A stretch of DNA of 64,000 nt from Catonia carolina (taxonomy: Eukaryota > Arthropoda > Insecta > Hemiptera > Achilidae), in assembly GCA_035578175.1 (NCBI GenBank), contig JAQMRL010000002.1, positions 102,588,748 through 102,652,747 on the forward strand, read 5' to 3'. The notes under the pieces were generated by a model. The model saw only the letters and a program-made list of their open reading frames with translations. It had not been told where the DNA came from and did not search any database. The translations under genes and the position numbers were made by a program. Position 1 is the stretch's first letter. Every line of letters begins with the position of its first letter. Below, piece after piece: positions 11,275 to 22,766 of the stretch.

Positions 11275-11574
11275 AACTTTCTATTAAACATTTTTTTATT
11301 CTAATGTGTGTACGTTGCAATCTGTTCAATGCAGAACAATAAGCAACCTCATAACCCAATGAGATGAAGATGATGTGTATGACGTGTAAATGAGCTGTAG
11401 TCTTGTACAAACCCAGGCCGACCATCCCTGAGAGAGTATAGATAATTAAACCCCAACCATCAAAGTACACCGGTAACAACTGTCTTTCCTAGGATTTGAA
11501 TCAAGGAACCTTCGTCTCCGCAAATCAGCTGTTGAACAGCTGATTTTAATGACCCGGTGGGGTTAATTAACAGG
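11275..11574 (-). mobile_element. Family D SINE, copy D2
   Basis: Reverse copy sharing the body of D1 (ACACATTAG...TTGCAACGTACAC end and GGTGTACTTTGATGGTTGGG core). The A-box part of the head is deleted. The repeat ATGAAAAGTT lies outside both ends (11265-11274 and 11575-11584) and is a likely TSD. Confidence 0.82.
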
Positions 11575-11584
11575 ATGAAAAGTT

Positions 11585-12737
11585 GCCCAACTAAAATTTT
11601 TGTCCCTGAAAAACTGTATAAAAATCGTAATGGTGTTAACTAAAAAAATTAATAAAAAATATCAAACCTCATCAAAAGGTCACTTAATGTGTCTCAGCTT
11701 TTTCAAAAAATCCAGTAGAATTAAATAAACTATTAAAAAACGGTGAGTTTTTTAGGACTGGGTTCCCTTAAAGTACATACGAGTACATAGATCCAATCCA
11801 ACAATATAATAGTATTCTATATGATCTTTTAAATAGATTAATTGGTAGCAGTTTTTGTTTGCACTAACATATTAACCGTACGTGTTTTGAATAAATGAAA
11901 CTGGAATTTGAAAACTATATTTTTTAAAAGAATTTTTTTTAAATATCTATCAACTTTAATAATTTAGCTTCGAGATGGTGACTGATGAATCCGCTTCTTA
12001 ACAAAAAAAATATATATAAAAGACATATTGCAGTGCAGCGATGTAATTTAAGAGCGCTACATAACGACTTTGTGACGTCATCAAAAACTGTTCCTTTTCG
12101 TATAGGTCAGTTTTATTACCGGATCTTTTAATTTATGACAGTAGTATAATAATTTTTATTTTAAGAAATCGTAGAGTTTATTACAAAACAAAATTTATTA
12201 TATAAGACGGCGGTTTATGAGATTTTGTCATCAAACGAAAAAATAAATTTTCTGTCTGTTGTCAGACTAAAGCTTATTAAATAAATTCTAAGATTTATTT
12301 TGTCCGTTTGTAACAGAGTTTATAAAAGTTATGTTGCTTACTATAACTTCACCATAATTGAAAGTGATGTTAAATTTATATACTACATATATTTTTGTAA
12401 TAATAATAATGATAATAATAAAATTCACTGTAGTAATTGGTACTGTAAAGGACAAATTTAAACACAGCAAAATTAATAGCGTACTTAAATACAATTGAAA
12501 TAGAAAAGGAATTTGTATTTTATGAATAGGTTTTGCAGGAATCTCTGCTAAATATTTAAGTTTTCTTTTAATGAAGTTTTTTTTAGATTGTGAAATTTAT
12601 TGTGACCATTTTAAGACTAACTAACAATTTTGTTTTAACTTAATTGATCTAAGTACTTTATCTAAGAATTTACCAACTAATAGTTCTTAGTTTATGTTCG
12701 ATATTCTGATACATTATTATTAACTTTATAGTGTTCA
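11585..12737. other. AT-rich DNA, nothing recognised
   Basis: It contains a short (TAA/TGA)n microsatellite near 12396-12420. No supported gene. Confidence 0.4.
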
Positions 12738-13690
12738 TTACACCAGTTCAAATGGTTTTACACGAGAAAGTCTCATATTCAAATCTGCGTTGTCGAGTAG
12801 CTGTATAGCTTTGGCATTCACATGGTGAAGAAGTCCATCTTCATGACTCCTTGCAATTTTCCGAATTACTTCGTTTATAGACTCCACTCCCAAGTCCCGG
12901 TGCAGGTCGTCGTTCCTAACATGCCAGGGAGCGTTGCTTCTGAGAACTTTGTTCTGGAATCTTTGAATGATTAATTGATTTGATGCTTTTGTACATCCCC
13001 AGAGTTGTATTCCGTTGGTCCATACGGGTTGTAATATTTGCCTGTATATTAGAAGTTTGTTAAAAGTAAATAATGAAGATTTCCTACCTATAACCAGTAA
13101 AGTTTCTTGAATTTGAAGTCGAGTTCTTATCTTTTTTACATGTTCTTTCCAGCGAAGTTTTAATCGAGGGTCATGCCAAGATATTTAGTTGTGTTTGAAT
13201 ATGGGACGTTTTATCGTTGATATAAGTAGGTAGTTTACGGATATTTGTATTTGTAAAATTTGTATAAACAGACTTTGATTCATTTAATTTAATTTTTAAT
13301 TTTTTGTCCATGTTTGCACTTGATTTACAGCACCTTGAAGCTTCATAGTTGATTCTTCTTCAGTTGTACCGACAGCTAAAACACACGTATCATCCGCAAA
13401 AGATGCCACTGTTCTGTCATAAAATGTAGGGATATCACTAGTGAAAATGAGATACAAAAGTGGTCCAACTACACTACTATGTAGTACTCCATCTTTTATG
13501 GGCCCTGAATACGCATCCTCCTCTCTAACTCTAAAATAACGATCTGTGACATAAGATTCGAGTATTTTACAGTAGACCATGGGGAGTAGTTTTTTTCATT
13601 TTGTATATCAGTCCTTTGTGCCAAACCTTATGAGCCTGAGAAACATCTAGGAAGATTGCAGAACAGACTTTTTTATATTCGAGGGAATTT
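12738..13690 (-). pseudogene. Jockey-like LINE reverse transcriptase, 3' remnant
   Basis: This minus-strand stretch is the C-terminal half of a non-LTR retrotransposon reverse transcriptase, which copies the element's RNA into DNA at the insertion site. Reading from 13690, the pieces in order are: AIFLDVSQAHKVWHKGL (first catalytic Asp), a stop or frameshift, then a 94-codon frame (13580-13296) with RYFRVR, GPLLYLIFTSDIP and the catalytic FADD box (SFADDTCVLA). Another frameshift leads to the thumb and tail region with KYLGMTLD.KLRWKEH, PVWTNGIQLWGC, IQRFQNKVLR and NAPWHVRNDDLHRDL, ending at a stop at 12738-12740. These motifs and their order fit the jockey clade. The 5' part, including any endonuclease, is absent and at least two frame breaks are present, so it is dead. 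Confidence 0.9.
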
Positions 13691-13974
13691 TTTTTAATGA
13701 AGTAACAAAAAATGATGAAATAACTACATTTATTTAAATAAAGGTTCTTTGTACGGGTGAAATTCCTCAGAGGGATTTATTGAATACACTTGTTTACTGA
13801 TTTTCCCGGTTTCACTATATTCTTTTCTTTTATTTAGTTATCACTTTAAGAATACTAACACTGTTTTCAGAATTACTCTTTGGAACATTTTCAAACAGAA
13901 AAAATAATTATGTTTTTAGGGTAGTTGTCCTGTTGTACTACTGTCTCCTACACTCAACTTTTTAAACTTTTTTG
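13691..13974. other. Spacer, nothing recognised
   Basis: AT-rich; no feature supported. Confidence 0.4.
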
Positions 13975-14065
13975 CCTAAATGATATTATCATTCCGTCTT
14001 ATCGGGATTTCTGCCTATCCGGATTGGAGCCCCCCATATGAGTCCGGTTAACCGGGGTTGTACTG
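13975..14065 (-). mobile_element. Pogo/Tigger-like terminal inverted repeat, single end
   Basis: Read on the minus strand it starts CAGTACAACCCCGGTTAACC next to a TA (14066-14067), the pattern of pogo/Tigger-type ends, and continues with ATCCGGAT and ATCCCGATAAGACGG. No opposite end was identified. Confidence 0.55.
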
Positions 14066-14067
14066 TA

Positions 14068-15010
14068 TATTTAAAGTTGTATAAACGTAAATGTACAATT
14101 TTTAAAAATTTTCTGTTAAAATAGGTTAGTGTAGATAAGTTTTTACAATATTTAATCTATTATATAAAAAAAACTATCTGTTTTACAATGTCTTAAATTA
14201 ATATGCTTCTCTAAGATTTTTCTTAGTCTATTTTATTAGATATAATATTCTTTTCAGAATAAATACATTAACGTTTTGTGGAACATTTTTTTTTTATTTG
14301 TAGATTGATAAAGGGTTTATCTTATGAGGAAAAAAGGTTTTAAGTGGTGTAGGACACGCGTCATTCTGCCCGTACAATTTAATCACTCTAGAAGAACCCA
14401 CTTTACATCACTGCTCAAGTCATTTAGCGGCGACTGAAATGACGCTGGCGCTGATGCTACGTTACTGCATTAAGGGGCTTCATTTTATACTTCTTTTGTA
14501 ATTATTTATGAGATTAAAGTATTACGTTTGCACTTAAAAGCAATCTACCCTTACTGCCGCTCTACCCGTACATTTACTCTGTAACTTAGTACTCAAGTAT
14601 TTTTATCTCCTTATATATAACTACCTAAATATTTGAATAAATTTTAATGAATCAGTTAATAAATAAGTTAAATATTTTATAACTTTTATCTTGTAAATTT
14701 GTTGTACTCATATTGCAAAGTTTATTATAGTTTACTGTAGTTTTATTTTTAATAGACTGAAATATATTGTGATGGTACAAATAATTTTAAGTTTAGACTT
14801 CAACTGATCACATTTCGTGACCTGAAATTAAAAAAATAGATTTTTAAAAGATCTCCTATGTTTATAAGTAGACATGCACGCGCGCTTGTGTTTGGTTATA
14901 TCTCAGACTGGAGTAAAAATTACTAAATCAAACCAAACGGAAGTTTTAAAATGAAGGTTTTCTCAACAACCCTGAGAATTTTTGGACTTAGCTTTGGTGG
15001 AGGCCACCTT
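14068..15010. other. AT-rich DNA, nothing recognised
   Basis: No ORF with recognisable similarity and no repeat match. Confidence 0.4.
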
Positions 15011-15412
15011 GACCATAACAGGCAAGTGTAGTGTTTAATTATTTGCACTTGATCTGTTAATTCCAGGGCTACAAAAATAGTTCTGTTTCTAATCACATGG
15101 TCGGCCAATTATATGACTTAACTATTTAAGAACAGAAGAGGTAGAGGTGTAAAAGACACTAATCAGAGTTATCTCCTCTGAAAATAATGAATTTTATTAT
15201 ACAGCCAGACCTTGCGGTAAATGAACTGAGGAAGGTATTAGATGCAGGGTGGAAAGTAGATGCTTTTCAGAGGGCCTGACATGCTAATAAGCATACTTTT
15301 CCACTCATTGACGAAGGTAATGGTAAACCACCTTACTTCTCGTTTTACTTAGTAAAAAACCTCTTGAGGATCAAACCAGGCTTTTTGCTGACGACCTTAA
15401 CAACATTGCCTA
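15011..15412 (+). mobile_element. Family A retroposon, copy A3
   Basis: Near full-length, from CCATAACAGGCAAG to CGACCTTAACAACATT. More diverged than A1, A2 and A12; no clear TSD. The open frame seen in A1 is broken here. Confidence 0.82.
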
Positions 15413-15754
15413 CCGGGAAAAAATAAAGTGTAGAGTGAACCGAGAAATGCAATGAACCAGTTTATTTAGTATAGGTTACATTCAATTTCATATTGTAGAT
15501 TTTAGCATATATGTACCGTTAAAATTCTGAAAATGTCTTTTCAAACAAATTTTGGTGAACTATTATTAAACCGAAAACGTAATAGATTAGAAATAGCATT
15601 CCTTCGCAGGTTTGAACGTAAGTTTTAATAAAATGATGTCTAAAACAAATGTACATTTACAACCGGTGTAATCATAGTTTTTTGTTAGATTATATACTGT
15701 ACTTCTGTGTTGTTTAGATAGCATGCTAGTGAGAAAGTTGAATCTTGCTATCTT

Positions 15755-15868
15755 GTTTCCATTTTTTCAAAATCGCATCAACAGCGTGAACCCTAGCCAG
15801 GACTCTAACCGTGGATATTCTAGTTTGTAGTCTAGCATACTAACCACTACCCTACCGAGGTGTACACA
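15755..15868 (-). mobile_element. Decayed tRNA-derived SINE
   Basis: On the minus strand a GGTAGGGTAGTGGTTAG-type A box and a weak B box precede the CTAGGGTTCACGC and GCGATTTTGAAAAAA tail. Matches the general plan of the SINE at 16704. Confidence 0.6.
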
Positions 15869-16408
15869 TGCTGTACCCTATTATTAATACTAAAATACAT
15901 AATTAATTTTGTTAAAAACTATAAGTTTTGGATGGTATTCCAACACTTTTATTTAATTTTTATTAAGGTTTTAAACGTATAGATTGTTAACGTATTTCGG
16001 TTTTTGTTCACAGGTATGTTTGGCGTAAACCTTATTGAACTGATATTACTTGAGCTTCAATTCCGTAAGTTATTTTTGTTAAAATAAATTTTTAATTTCG
16101 TGATCATATGAACGATAATTACCCTCATCGGTGTTAATTCAGTTCAATTCTTGTTTCAGTACAATATCTTTACCAGATGATTTAAAATTATTTGTTTATA
16201 CATTGGAAATTAGATAAAAGTTTTGAAGTGTAAGAAACCTGAAATTTTTTTTACCGTATTCTTTTTCCTAGGTATATCTAAATTAATAATATACTTTGTA
16301 CACATGTTTCTTCTCCGGAGTCCAACTTATTGGGTTAAACTTTTGACAGATTTGGATGTGGGTCATAAACATATTATGTAGGCCTACTGCTTTGATATTT
16401 TGTTGTTG
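15869..16408. other. AT-rich spacer, nothing recognised
   Basis: Only TAGGCCTA at 16379 is notable. Confidence 0.4.
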
Positions 16409-16703
16409 CAGTAAAACTCCGATTGTCCGTCATAAACGGTCTAATTATCACGAAAGACGGATTAAGTGAAAATTTACAAAGAAACTTGTCATATTTCAGA
16501 TTACAGTTTTATATTTAATATTAAATTATCTTTATTTACGAAGTAATAAACATTTATAACTGAAAATTATGTTAATACTTTAAAATGAGAAGTTCTGTTT
16601 TTAAAATTCATAAGCACTTAAAAGTTTTTGGATATGCACTTAAAAGTTATCCTAAATTTCAAATAAACAAATATGTTATCGATAAATAAATTAAAGGCAA
16701 TTT

Positions 16704-16858
16704 GTCCGCCTCCGTAGCGTAGTGGTTCCCTAGCCTTTAATGCTGAGGTCCCGGGTTCGATTCCCGGCTAGGGTCTGGAGAATTTCACTAGTTAAAACCC
16801 ACTGTTACCGCTAATAACCGAGCTGTTGGTTACGCGACTTTAAATAAACTTCAAAAAC
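16704..16858 (+). mobile_element. tRNA-derived SINE (second type)
   Basis: A-box match TAGCGTAGTGGTT and a perfect palindromic-looking B box GGGTTCGATTCCC, followed by a body with AACCGAGCTGTTGGTTACG and a TTAAATAAACTTCAAAAA tail. The fragment at 51125 belongs to the same type. No TSD was recognised. Confidence 0.82.
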
Positions 16859-17107
16859 CTAACACGTACTTGAATTCTAAAACATCGTTTATTTTGCAAT
16901 CATCTATTTACTCGTATTAAAAAAATTATATTTCTTTCCCTATTGTTTGATGTTTTCTTTCAATAGGATATTTACTGTACGATTAAAACGTTCCGTGTAC
17001 ATCACACATTATTTATTGTATATCAATGTTACGCTATCTCCTTACCTTTTTTCTAAAGATTTTGAAACCACATTCGATTACTAAGCCAATCAATCTCTAG
17101 TGTTCTT

Positions 17108-17720
17108 CGGATAACGTATTGGTCTAGCCTTTCGGTTTTGCCAGTACTTTTTGAGACGGTCCGATCTTTATTTCCGTATCTCATCTGTAACCTCCACCGT
17201 GCGTCTTTCTGCTTTTCCCCAATAAAATCTGTGTGTTTTGAGAGTACTCTTTATTTTTTTTTTGTCAAACACGTCTTCAACTGTCGGTCCAATTTCTTTG
17301 AGATCCCTCTTAATCTCTTCCTGTTCAAGTTCCTGACGATCAGTTGTTTCATTATTCTATTATTCGGCATTCTTAAATGTGTAATAAGTGGGAAATCCTC
17401 ATTTTCTTCATCACGCTAATAATCGGATCAATTTCCTCATAAATCCTTATAATTTCCTTATAATCCGATCAATTTCCTTCGTTTCATTAGAAGGAATTCG
17501 CCATACCCCATTTTTTTGATAATTCTTGTTATGGCAGGTTTTGATAATTCTGCGTTCCGTTTTGAGATGTTGGTCAGTTTTAGCTGCATTCATAATTTTG
17601 AAAATAGTTTCACCGCCATAAAGCGCCTCTGGGAGAACAACTGTTTTGTAGTGGCTTACCTTTATCATAACAAATCTTTGTTTCAGAAAAATTACGTAAT
17701 CATTCACATTTTTACAAAAT
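17108..17720 (-). pseudogene. LINE reverse transcriptase C-terminal remnant
   Basis: On the minus strand a frame at 17707-17447 reads HYKTVVLPEALYGGETIF and later KTERRIIKTC...NKNYQKNGVWR. Further fragments down to 17108 include EIDPIISVMKKMRISHLL and RMPNNRIMKQLI after frame breaks. These are the thumb and post-polymerase parts of a non-LTR reverse transcriptase. The KTVVxPEAxYxxETIF and KTERRI motifs are shared with the remnant at 39145-40060, so both belong to one LINE family. Not functional: truncated at both ends and frameshifted. Clade not decided. Confidence 0.8.
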
Positions 17721-17791
17721 ATTTGTTTTGGTGAGACGGATAAATTAGAACAACGAATTAGCGAAAGATGGATAATCGGGATTTAACTGTA

Positions 17792-19295
17792 CTAGATAAT
17801 TGTAGTGTAATAGCCCATACTCTTCTAAGAACTACATTCAATTAACCAGTTTATATTTTTCTTTTCTTGGTGTTGATTTTCGCTCAGTAATCAAGAATTT
17901 TTGAGCATGTTTCAAATTTTCAATAAGATTCAACAAAGAGGAGTGCAATTCCGTGATAGGAAACCTAGGCACGATTCCCGGTCAGATTTAATATTTTTTG
18001 ATCACTCATTTTTTACTTCGCTATTTATCTGTATCTTTCAATAAATTAGTAAAATATGTTACTTCTTAAAGATTGCGAAACAGTAAGTACAGTTTGCCGT
18101 GCCGTTTATTATTCTCAGGGTGCTTCTAATTCTGCTAAATTGTGGAATAGAGTGAAACTACATTAATTTAGAAGAGAGCATTTTCCGTTCATTTAGTTTA
18201 CGGAGCCATGCAAAGCGGGGAATTTAAGGGCAATTAATTGAGCGAAGTTCGTTCGCATATAAGGAAGCATGATGATATTCGAAGGAGAAAGATGACACTG
18301 AACGTAGATCGGGAGGAAGAGAAAGAGAGACAGAGGTCTGGGAAACAAGGAATAAACGAGGAAATAGAGGATGTAGAGAAAGAGGAGATGGATTAATTAT
18401 TTCGCTGTTTGAGCACGAGCTGTTTGGATGAAAGAGCTAAGCATGCAAAAGCAGGCAGACAGCTCCAAAGCAAGACACGGCACGACATGACAAGTCAGAC
18501 CATCATACAATCTCTCTCGTACGTCACTACTACCACTTACATAATGCAATCTTTGGCTGAATGTGTACATGTGTATTTACTGGAAGATAAGTAAGACACC
18601 ACTCGGGTTAACTTAACTTCTACCAAGAGCAACCATAATCATCTATCTATTCTAATTAGTCTCTACAAACGTTCCTTACTTGTAAATAAATGAATGAATG
18701 ACGGCTTCAAATGTTTACCGCTTTCAAACAAGTTAAATTAACAGCTAAAATTTAATATCAGATAACACAAACTAAATTACGTTGGTACATTATTACTTAT
18801 GTTAAATACATCACCGTTTTATTTCTCACTTCGTATAATTACTAATACTGGTACTAATAAACGAGAATTAATTTAATATCTGCTACACAACATATTTATT
18901 TTAGAATAATTAAACAGTTATTTCATCATTAGTAAAGATTACTGACCGTAAAATTATATTTCCTTTCTATTTTACCTGTCAAGGTTTCTCACCATATAAA
19001 ATTACTTAATTGTGCGACGTTTCTTGCCGTATAGGCAACCCTTGATTTACGTGGTTAATTTGTTCCGAAAAATCGGCGCGTAAATCAAGACCACGTTTCC
19101 CGTAAGATGACATTGTCGTACTTAAATGTAGTGACTCTTTCCACAGCAGGGCTAAAAATAATTTTTAAACGTTTATTTGGCTTTAATGTGTTGTAATTTA
19201 AATAAAATGATAAAAATATTACGGATCAAGCATATATAATAATTAAAAATACAGTTTATAATTAGATTGTCAAATATCAAAATATCAATATTTTT
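17792..19295. other. Non-repeat DNA with a purine-rich tract
   Basis: A GA-rich stretch at 18290-18400 lies in a 53-codon charged open frame (18238-18396) that starts directly after a stop and has no recognised similarity. Near 19040-19095 a 'TTGATTTACGTGGTTAATTTG' type sequence and its inverted partial copy (GCGTAAATCAAG) could be a decayed MITE end. Nothing else is supported. Confidence 0.4.
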
Positions 19296-19428
19296 ACTTT
19301 CTCTTGCCTATATGAATATGTAGGAAGGAAAGTATTGTTTTCATGTCGATTTTTCGAAATCGAGTTTTCACCGGATCTACACGTTTTCAGACCCCCTGAA
19401 CCCAAAAAACATGTTTTAGCGATGGGTC

Positions 19429-19468
<40 letters not shown>

Positions 19469-20229
19469 CAGAATATCTCAAGAACGGAACATCGTACGAA
19501 CTTGAAACTTAAGTTACATACCACTACCGGACACGACACGAACATTTTCATCAAAATCGGTCAACCGGAAGTAGTAGTTTATTCGTATAATTTTTCACTT
19601 ATTTGTGATTTTCTCAAAAACGGGTACTACGATTTTTTTGAAACTCGCCTGGTTTTTTAAATTTTTTATGCTCTACAAGATAGGATAGGCGCCATGTTTG
19701 CTGAAATTCTTGGTGAGGCTGTTTTCACGTAAAAAAATTGTTTTTCTAAGATTATGGCTTTAATATGCATTTTAGCGCAAAAATTTATATAATAAAAGAT
19801 GTAGAATATTTAAAATCCTACAACTTTTATTTCAAACATTTTTTTTTGTATAACGCTTAGTTTAGCGGTAATTAGCGATTTTTTGTTTTTTTTTGTCACG
19901 AAAACGTGTGAAAAATCGATTTTTTTAAGATTTCGGCCTTAGTATGCATTTTACAACAAAAGTGTTTAAAATCAAATTTATACAAAATTAAATGATCTAC
20001 AAGTTTTAATAATAGCATTTGTCTCTACAGAGCTTAGTTTAGCGTAAAAGAGTGATTTTCCGTAATTTTAAGCCAAACTGGGGTTGATTTTCACTTTGCG
20101 TCTTTCACTCATGATTAAAATTAGGTTGTTTATTGAGGTCAGTTTTTTGTTTATTTCTAATGTTTTATTACTAATGTTAGCATTATTGTTAATTATTTGG
20201 CAAGAGAAAGTTGTGTGTTTTACACCAGA
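19296..20229 (+). mobile_element. Family B element, full-length copy B3
   Basis: Runs from ACTTTCTCTTGCC (19296-19308) through GGCAAGAGAAAGT (20199-20211) to ACACCAGA (20229), with TTTTT just before and TTTTTT just after. It carries a (TG)n microsatellite at 19432-19466. Two similar internal blocks, each built as TTTTAGCG/ACAA...ACTTTTAT...TAGTTTAGCG, repeat at about 19750-19870 and 19920-20045, so the element contains a diverged internal duplication. Confidence 0.78.
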
Positions 20230-20601
20230 TTTTTTGTTTTAAATGTACATAGCTACCCTTATTCTAGTTTTAATTTTTAAAGAAACCATCCAGTTTTGTC
20301 TGTTTAGTAGGCAACTTAAGTTTGTCAAGCACCATTAGGTAACAATTAACCTCACTTTTAAATACCGTTGATCACTTTATCATTTCTCTCAGTTTCGGGA
20401 TATCGCGTAACTTTATAACCGAACGTAACTTCAAAATCGTGCAAATCAAAACGCTTACAGTAATTCTAAGAGATGTCTGAATTTAAGATTTTGTTAAGCA
20501 CAACCATGATTGTTTTAATCCTTTTAATCTACAATGTGGTTCTCTGTTAACTCCAAAATACCGATATAATTTTACTAAAACCACGCCCTCACGATAATCG
20601 C

Positions 20602-20630
20602 TGATTGGCTATCAGCAGTGACCAATCAAA
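20602..20630. promoter_or_regulatory. Paired inverted CCAAT boxes
   Basis: ATTGGCT and ACCAATCA lie about 20 bp apart in opposite orientation, just after a CCACGCCC sequence. This resembles a proximal promoter pattern, but no adjacent gene or TATA box supports it. Confidence 0.2.
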
Positions 20631-20869
20631 AAACGTTTCGCACTCCCTCTCCAGTACAGTTTAAACTTTCTGTTGCACCACTCTGTTCTACATTTTGAAA
20701 TACAACGCGTTTTTTTTTTTTGCTTAACAACACACTTTTTAACACTTTGACTTGTACGGTTTAAACTCTTATCTACTTTTTGCTGAAAAGCACAAGTTAT
20801 TTTTTGAACAACTAAATACGCATTTTTTAAGGTTTAGTACCTAATGAAAAATTTCCAAATCACAAACTT

Positions 20870-21035
20870 GCGCCGGCCGCATTGGCGCAGTTGGTAACGT
20901 GCTCGCCTCTCATCATGCGGTCCTGGGTTCGAATCCCACTCAGGCACGGCATATTTTCATACGTTACAAAAAATCATTTCATCCTTCACCGTCTGCATTA
21001 GCAGTAATTGCAGAACAGTCGGAACCCAAAAAAAA
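20870..21035 (+). mobile_element. Family C tRNA-derived SINE, intact copy
   Basis: Perfect A box (TGGCGCAGTTGG) and B box (GGTTCGAATCC), then a CACCGTCTGCATTAGCAG body and a poly(A) tail. Exact 13 bp TSD, AAATCACAAACTT, at 20857-20869 and 21036-21048. The intact TSD and boxes indicate a fairly recent insertion. Confidence 0.95.
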
Positions 21036-21178
21036 AAATCACAAACTTCTAGAGATTCTCATTACTTAAAAAATGTGTTGTACTTTATTCTAGTACTATT
21101 GAAAAAATAAACATCAAGTTTTCAACGTAACAATAAAATAAACTAACCTTCAAAATGATTTGTAAGTTTGTCTCCAAA

Positions 21179-21536
21179 TGTTATTTAGCTCATCAGCAGA
21201 AAGGCTCTACCAAGTAAAACCTCTAGAGACTTTACCAAGTAAAATAAGGAGAGAGGTGGTTTACCATGCCTTCCTCACTGAGTGGAAAATATACTTAACA
21301 GCATGCCAAGCCCTCTGAAAAACATCTAACTTTCCACCTTGCAACGACACGTTCACTTCATTCACCAGAGGGTCTATAATATTGAGGCTGTATAAAGAAA
21401 TGCATTACTCTCAGAGGAGGTAACTCTTGAAAAATGTCTTCTACAGCTCTGCCTCTTTTGATTTTAAATGAATCAGTCGTATAACTGACTGACCATGTGA
21501 TAAGAAAAATAACAATTTTTTGCAGCACGGAAACTA
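21179..21536 (-). mobile_element. Family A retroposon, copy A4 (interrupted)
   Basis: Reverse copy from the tail end (TGTTATTTAGCTCATCAGC) to about position 50 of the element, where a mariner is inserted. A short remainder (GCAGATCGAGTGC, 22488-22500) continues on the far side, and the usual 5' end is then lost. Confidence 0.82.
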
Positions 21537-22485
21537 ACGGGTGATTCAAAAAGAGCGCCGGTTTTTAAACGGCTGGTAAATTTTTGTTTATCGGTTGGCA
21601 ACATTGTTAGACCTCATTTCTATTTCGGAGAACATTCCGATTGACGATTCAGTTGTAGTTTCTCTTGTTCGCAGTGTAGTACTCTCGCAGTCTGTGTCTA
21701 ACCATGGAGTAGTTTACTATTGCACAACGAGTGTTAATCGTCAAAACATTTTACCAGAGTGGAGAGAGTTATGCGGCTACTGTCAGGCGACTTCGCGGTA
21801 CTCTAGGACGTAATGAAGCACCGAATGAATCAACAGTTCACAGGCTCATGAAAAAGTTTTTTGAGACGGGTTCAACAGTCGACGTTAAAAGTTCTGGACG
21901 TCGTCGTTCTGGCCGAACTGAGCAGAACGTTGCGTTGGTTCGTGACAGTGTGGCTGTTAGCCCAGCAAAATCAATACGTCGCCGTTTTCAACAATTGGGT
22001 TTACGATGTTCTTCTGCACGGAGAATTCTTCGGTACGATCTCCAATATCACCCGTATAAAATTCAGTTGACGCAACATTTGAAAGTGGCAGACCACCAGA
22101 AGAGACGGCAGTTTGTTGACTGGGTATTGAGAAAACGGCAGGATGATGACACCTTCGCAAACAAAATCATTTTCAGTGATGAGGCGGGTCATCTGAAGTC
22201 ATTGGTGTATGCCAATAAACCCCGAAACATCAATGACTTGAAGGAGGAAATTCGACGGGTTATCGGGCAAATGGAAGTCGAAACTTGTCGTGCAGTAATA
22301 TCCAATTTCATGGACAGAGTTGATGCGTGCTAGTGCAGTAGAGGAGGACACATGCATGACATCATTTTTCATACATGAAATCGGAAGGTAAGATGAACTT
22401 GTTGATGTATTTATTTTCAGTTTTTCAATAAAATAAATCTCTTAATTTGATAAATCAAAACCGGCGCTCTTTTTGAATCACCCTA
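21537..22485 (+). mobile_element. Mariner/Tc1-type element, internally deleted
   Basis: 949 bp element with 27 bp identical terminal inverted repeats starting GGGTGATTCAAAAAGAGCGC, flanked by a TA duplication at 21535-21536 and 22486-22487. It is inserted in family A copy A4. It encodes a transposase-derived reading frame with an internal deletion (next entry), so it would need a transposase supplied by another copy to move. Confidence 0.93.
21704..22378 (+). pseudogene. Mariner-type transposase, deleted and nonsense-mutated
   Basis: Mariner/Tc1 transposases bind the inverted ends through N-terminal helix-turn-helix domains and cut with a DDE/D catalytic triad. The natural start is probably ATG at 21704, but its third codon is TAG (21710). 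The open part runs 21731-22333. It shows VKTFYQSGESYAATVRRLR and STVHRLMKKFFETGST in the N-terminal DNA-binding region (about residues 4-50 of the open part) and then KIIFSDEA with the first catalytic Asp (about residue 150). Directly afterwards the sequence jumps to C-terminal motifs (INDLKEEIRRVIGQ, CRAVISNFMDRVDAC), so the second and third catalytic residues are gone. A TAG at 22331 interrupts the tail, which continues in frame (SRGGHM) to a stop at 22376. Not functional. Confidence 0.92.
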
Positions 22486-22614
22486 TAGCAGATCGAGTGC
22501 TCCAAATATCTAACTCAATGCTAATAATTAAAAATTATTTTGGTTAATTTGAACAAAATAAAAAAGAAACATCAAAATATAAACACTAGTTTTTTGTAAA
22601 ATTCCCTCAGAAAA

Positions 22615-22766
22615 TCCCTCAATTTCTTCTAATACCTCTACCTTTTCTGTTTTTAAATAGTTCAGTCATATAATTGGTTGCCCACGTGATAAGAAATAAA
22701 ACTATTTTTTGTAGCTCTGGAACTACCAGATAGTGAAATTTTAAAACTTCACCTGCCTGTTATGGG
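22615..22766 (-). mobile_element. Family A fragment, 5' half
   Basis: Matches the first ~150 bp of family A on the minus strand, ending TGCCTGTTATGGGC. It lies ~115 bp beyond the broken end of A4. It could be a separate copy or a rearranged part of it. Confidence 0.7.

Larger units (their letters stand above)
16409..17789. mobile_element. Pogo/Tigger-like DNA element with nested insertions
   Basis: The left end CAGTAAAACTCCGATTGTCC (16409) and the reverse complement of the right end, CAGTTAAATCCCGATTATCC (17789), form an imperfect terminal inverted repeat of about 25 bp. The right end abuts TA (17790-17791); the left flank is TTG, so that copy of the TA duplication would be mutated. Inside are a tRNA-SINE and a LINE remnant but no recognisable transposase. 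Confidence 0.6.

Noticed and set aside
19432..19466. (TG)n run as an independent microsatellite locus
   Set aside because: It is an internal part of family B, at the same place as the GT/GC run in B7.
20870..20950. Functional tRNA gene (perfect A and B boxes)
   Set aside because: The sequence does not close into a full tRNA cloverleaf by eye and continues into a SINE body with poly(A) and TSD. The same holds for 5440-5511, 16704-16790 and 36634-36710.
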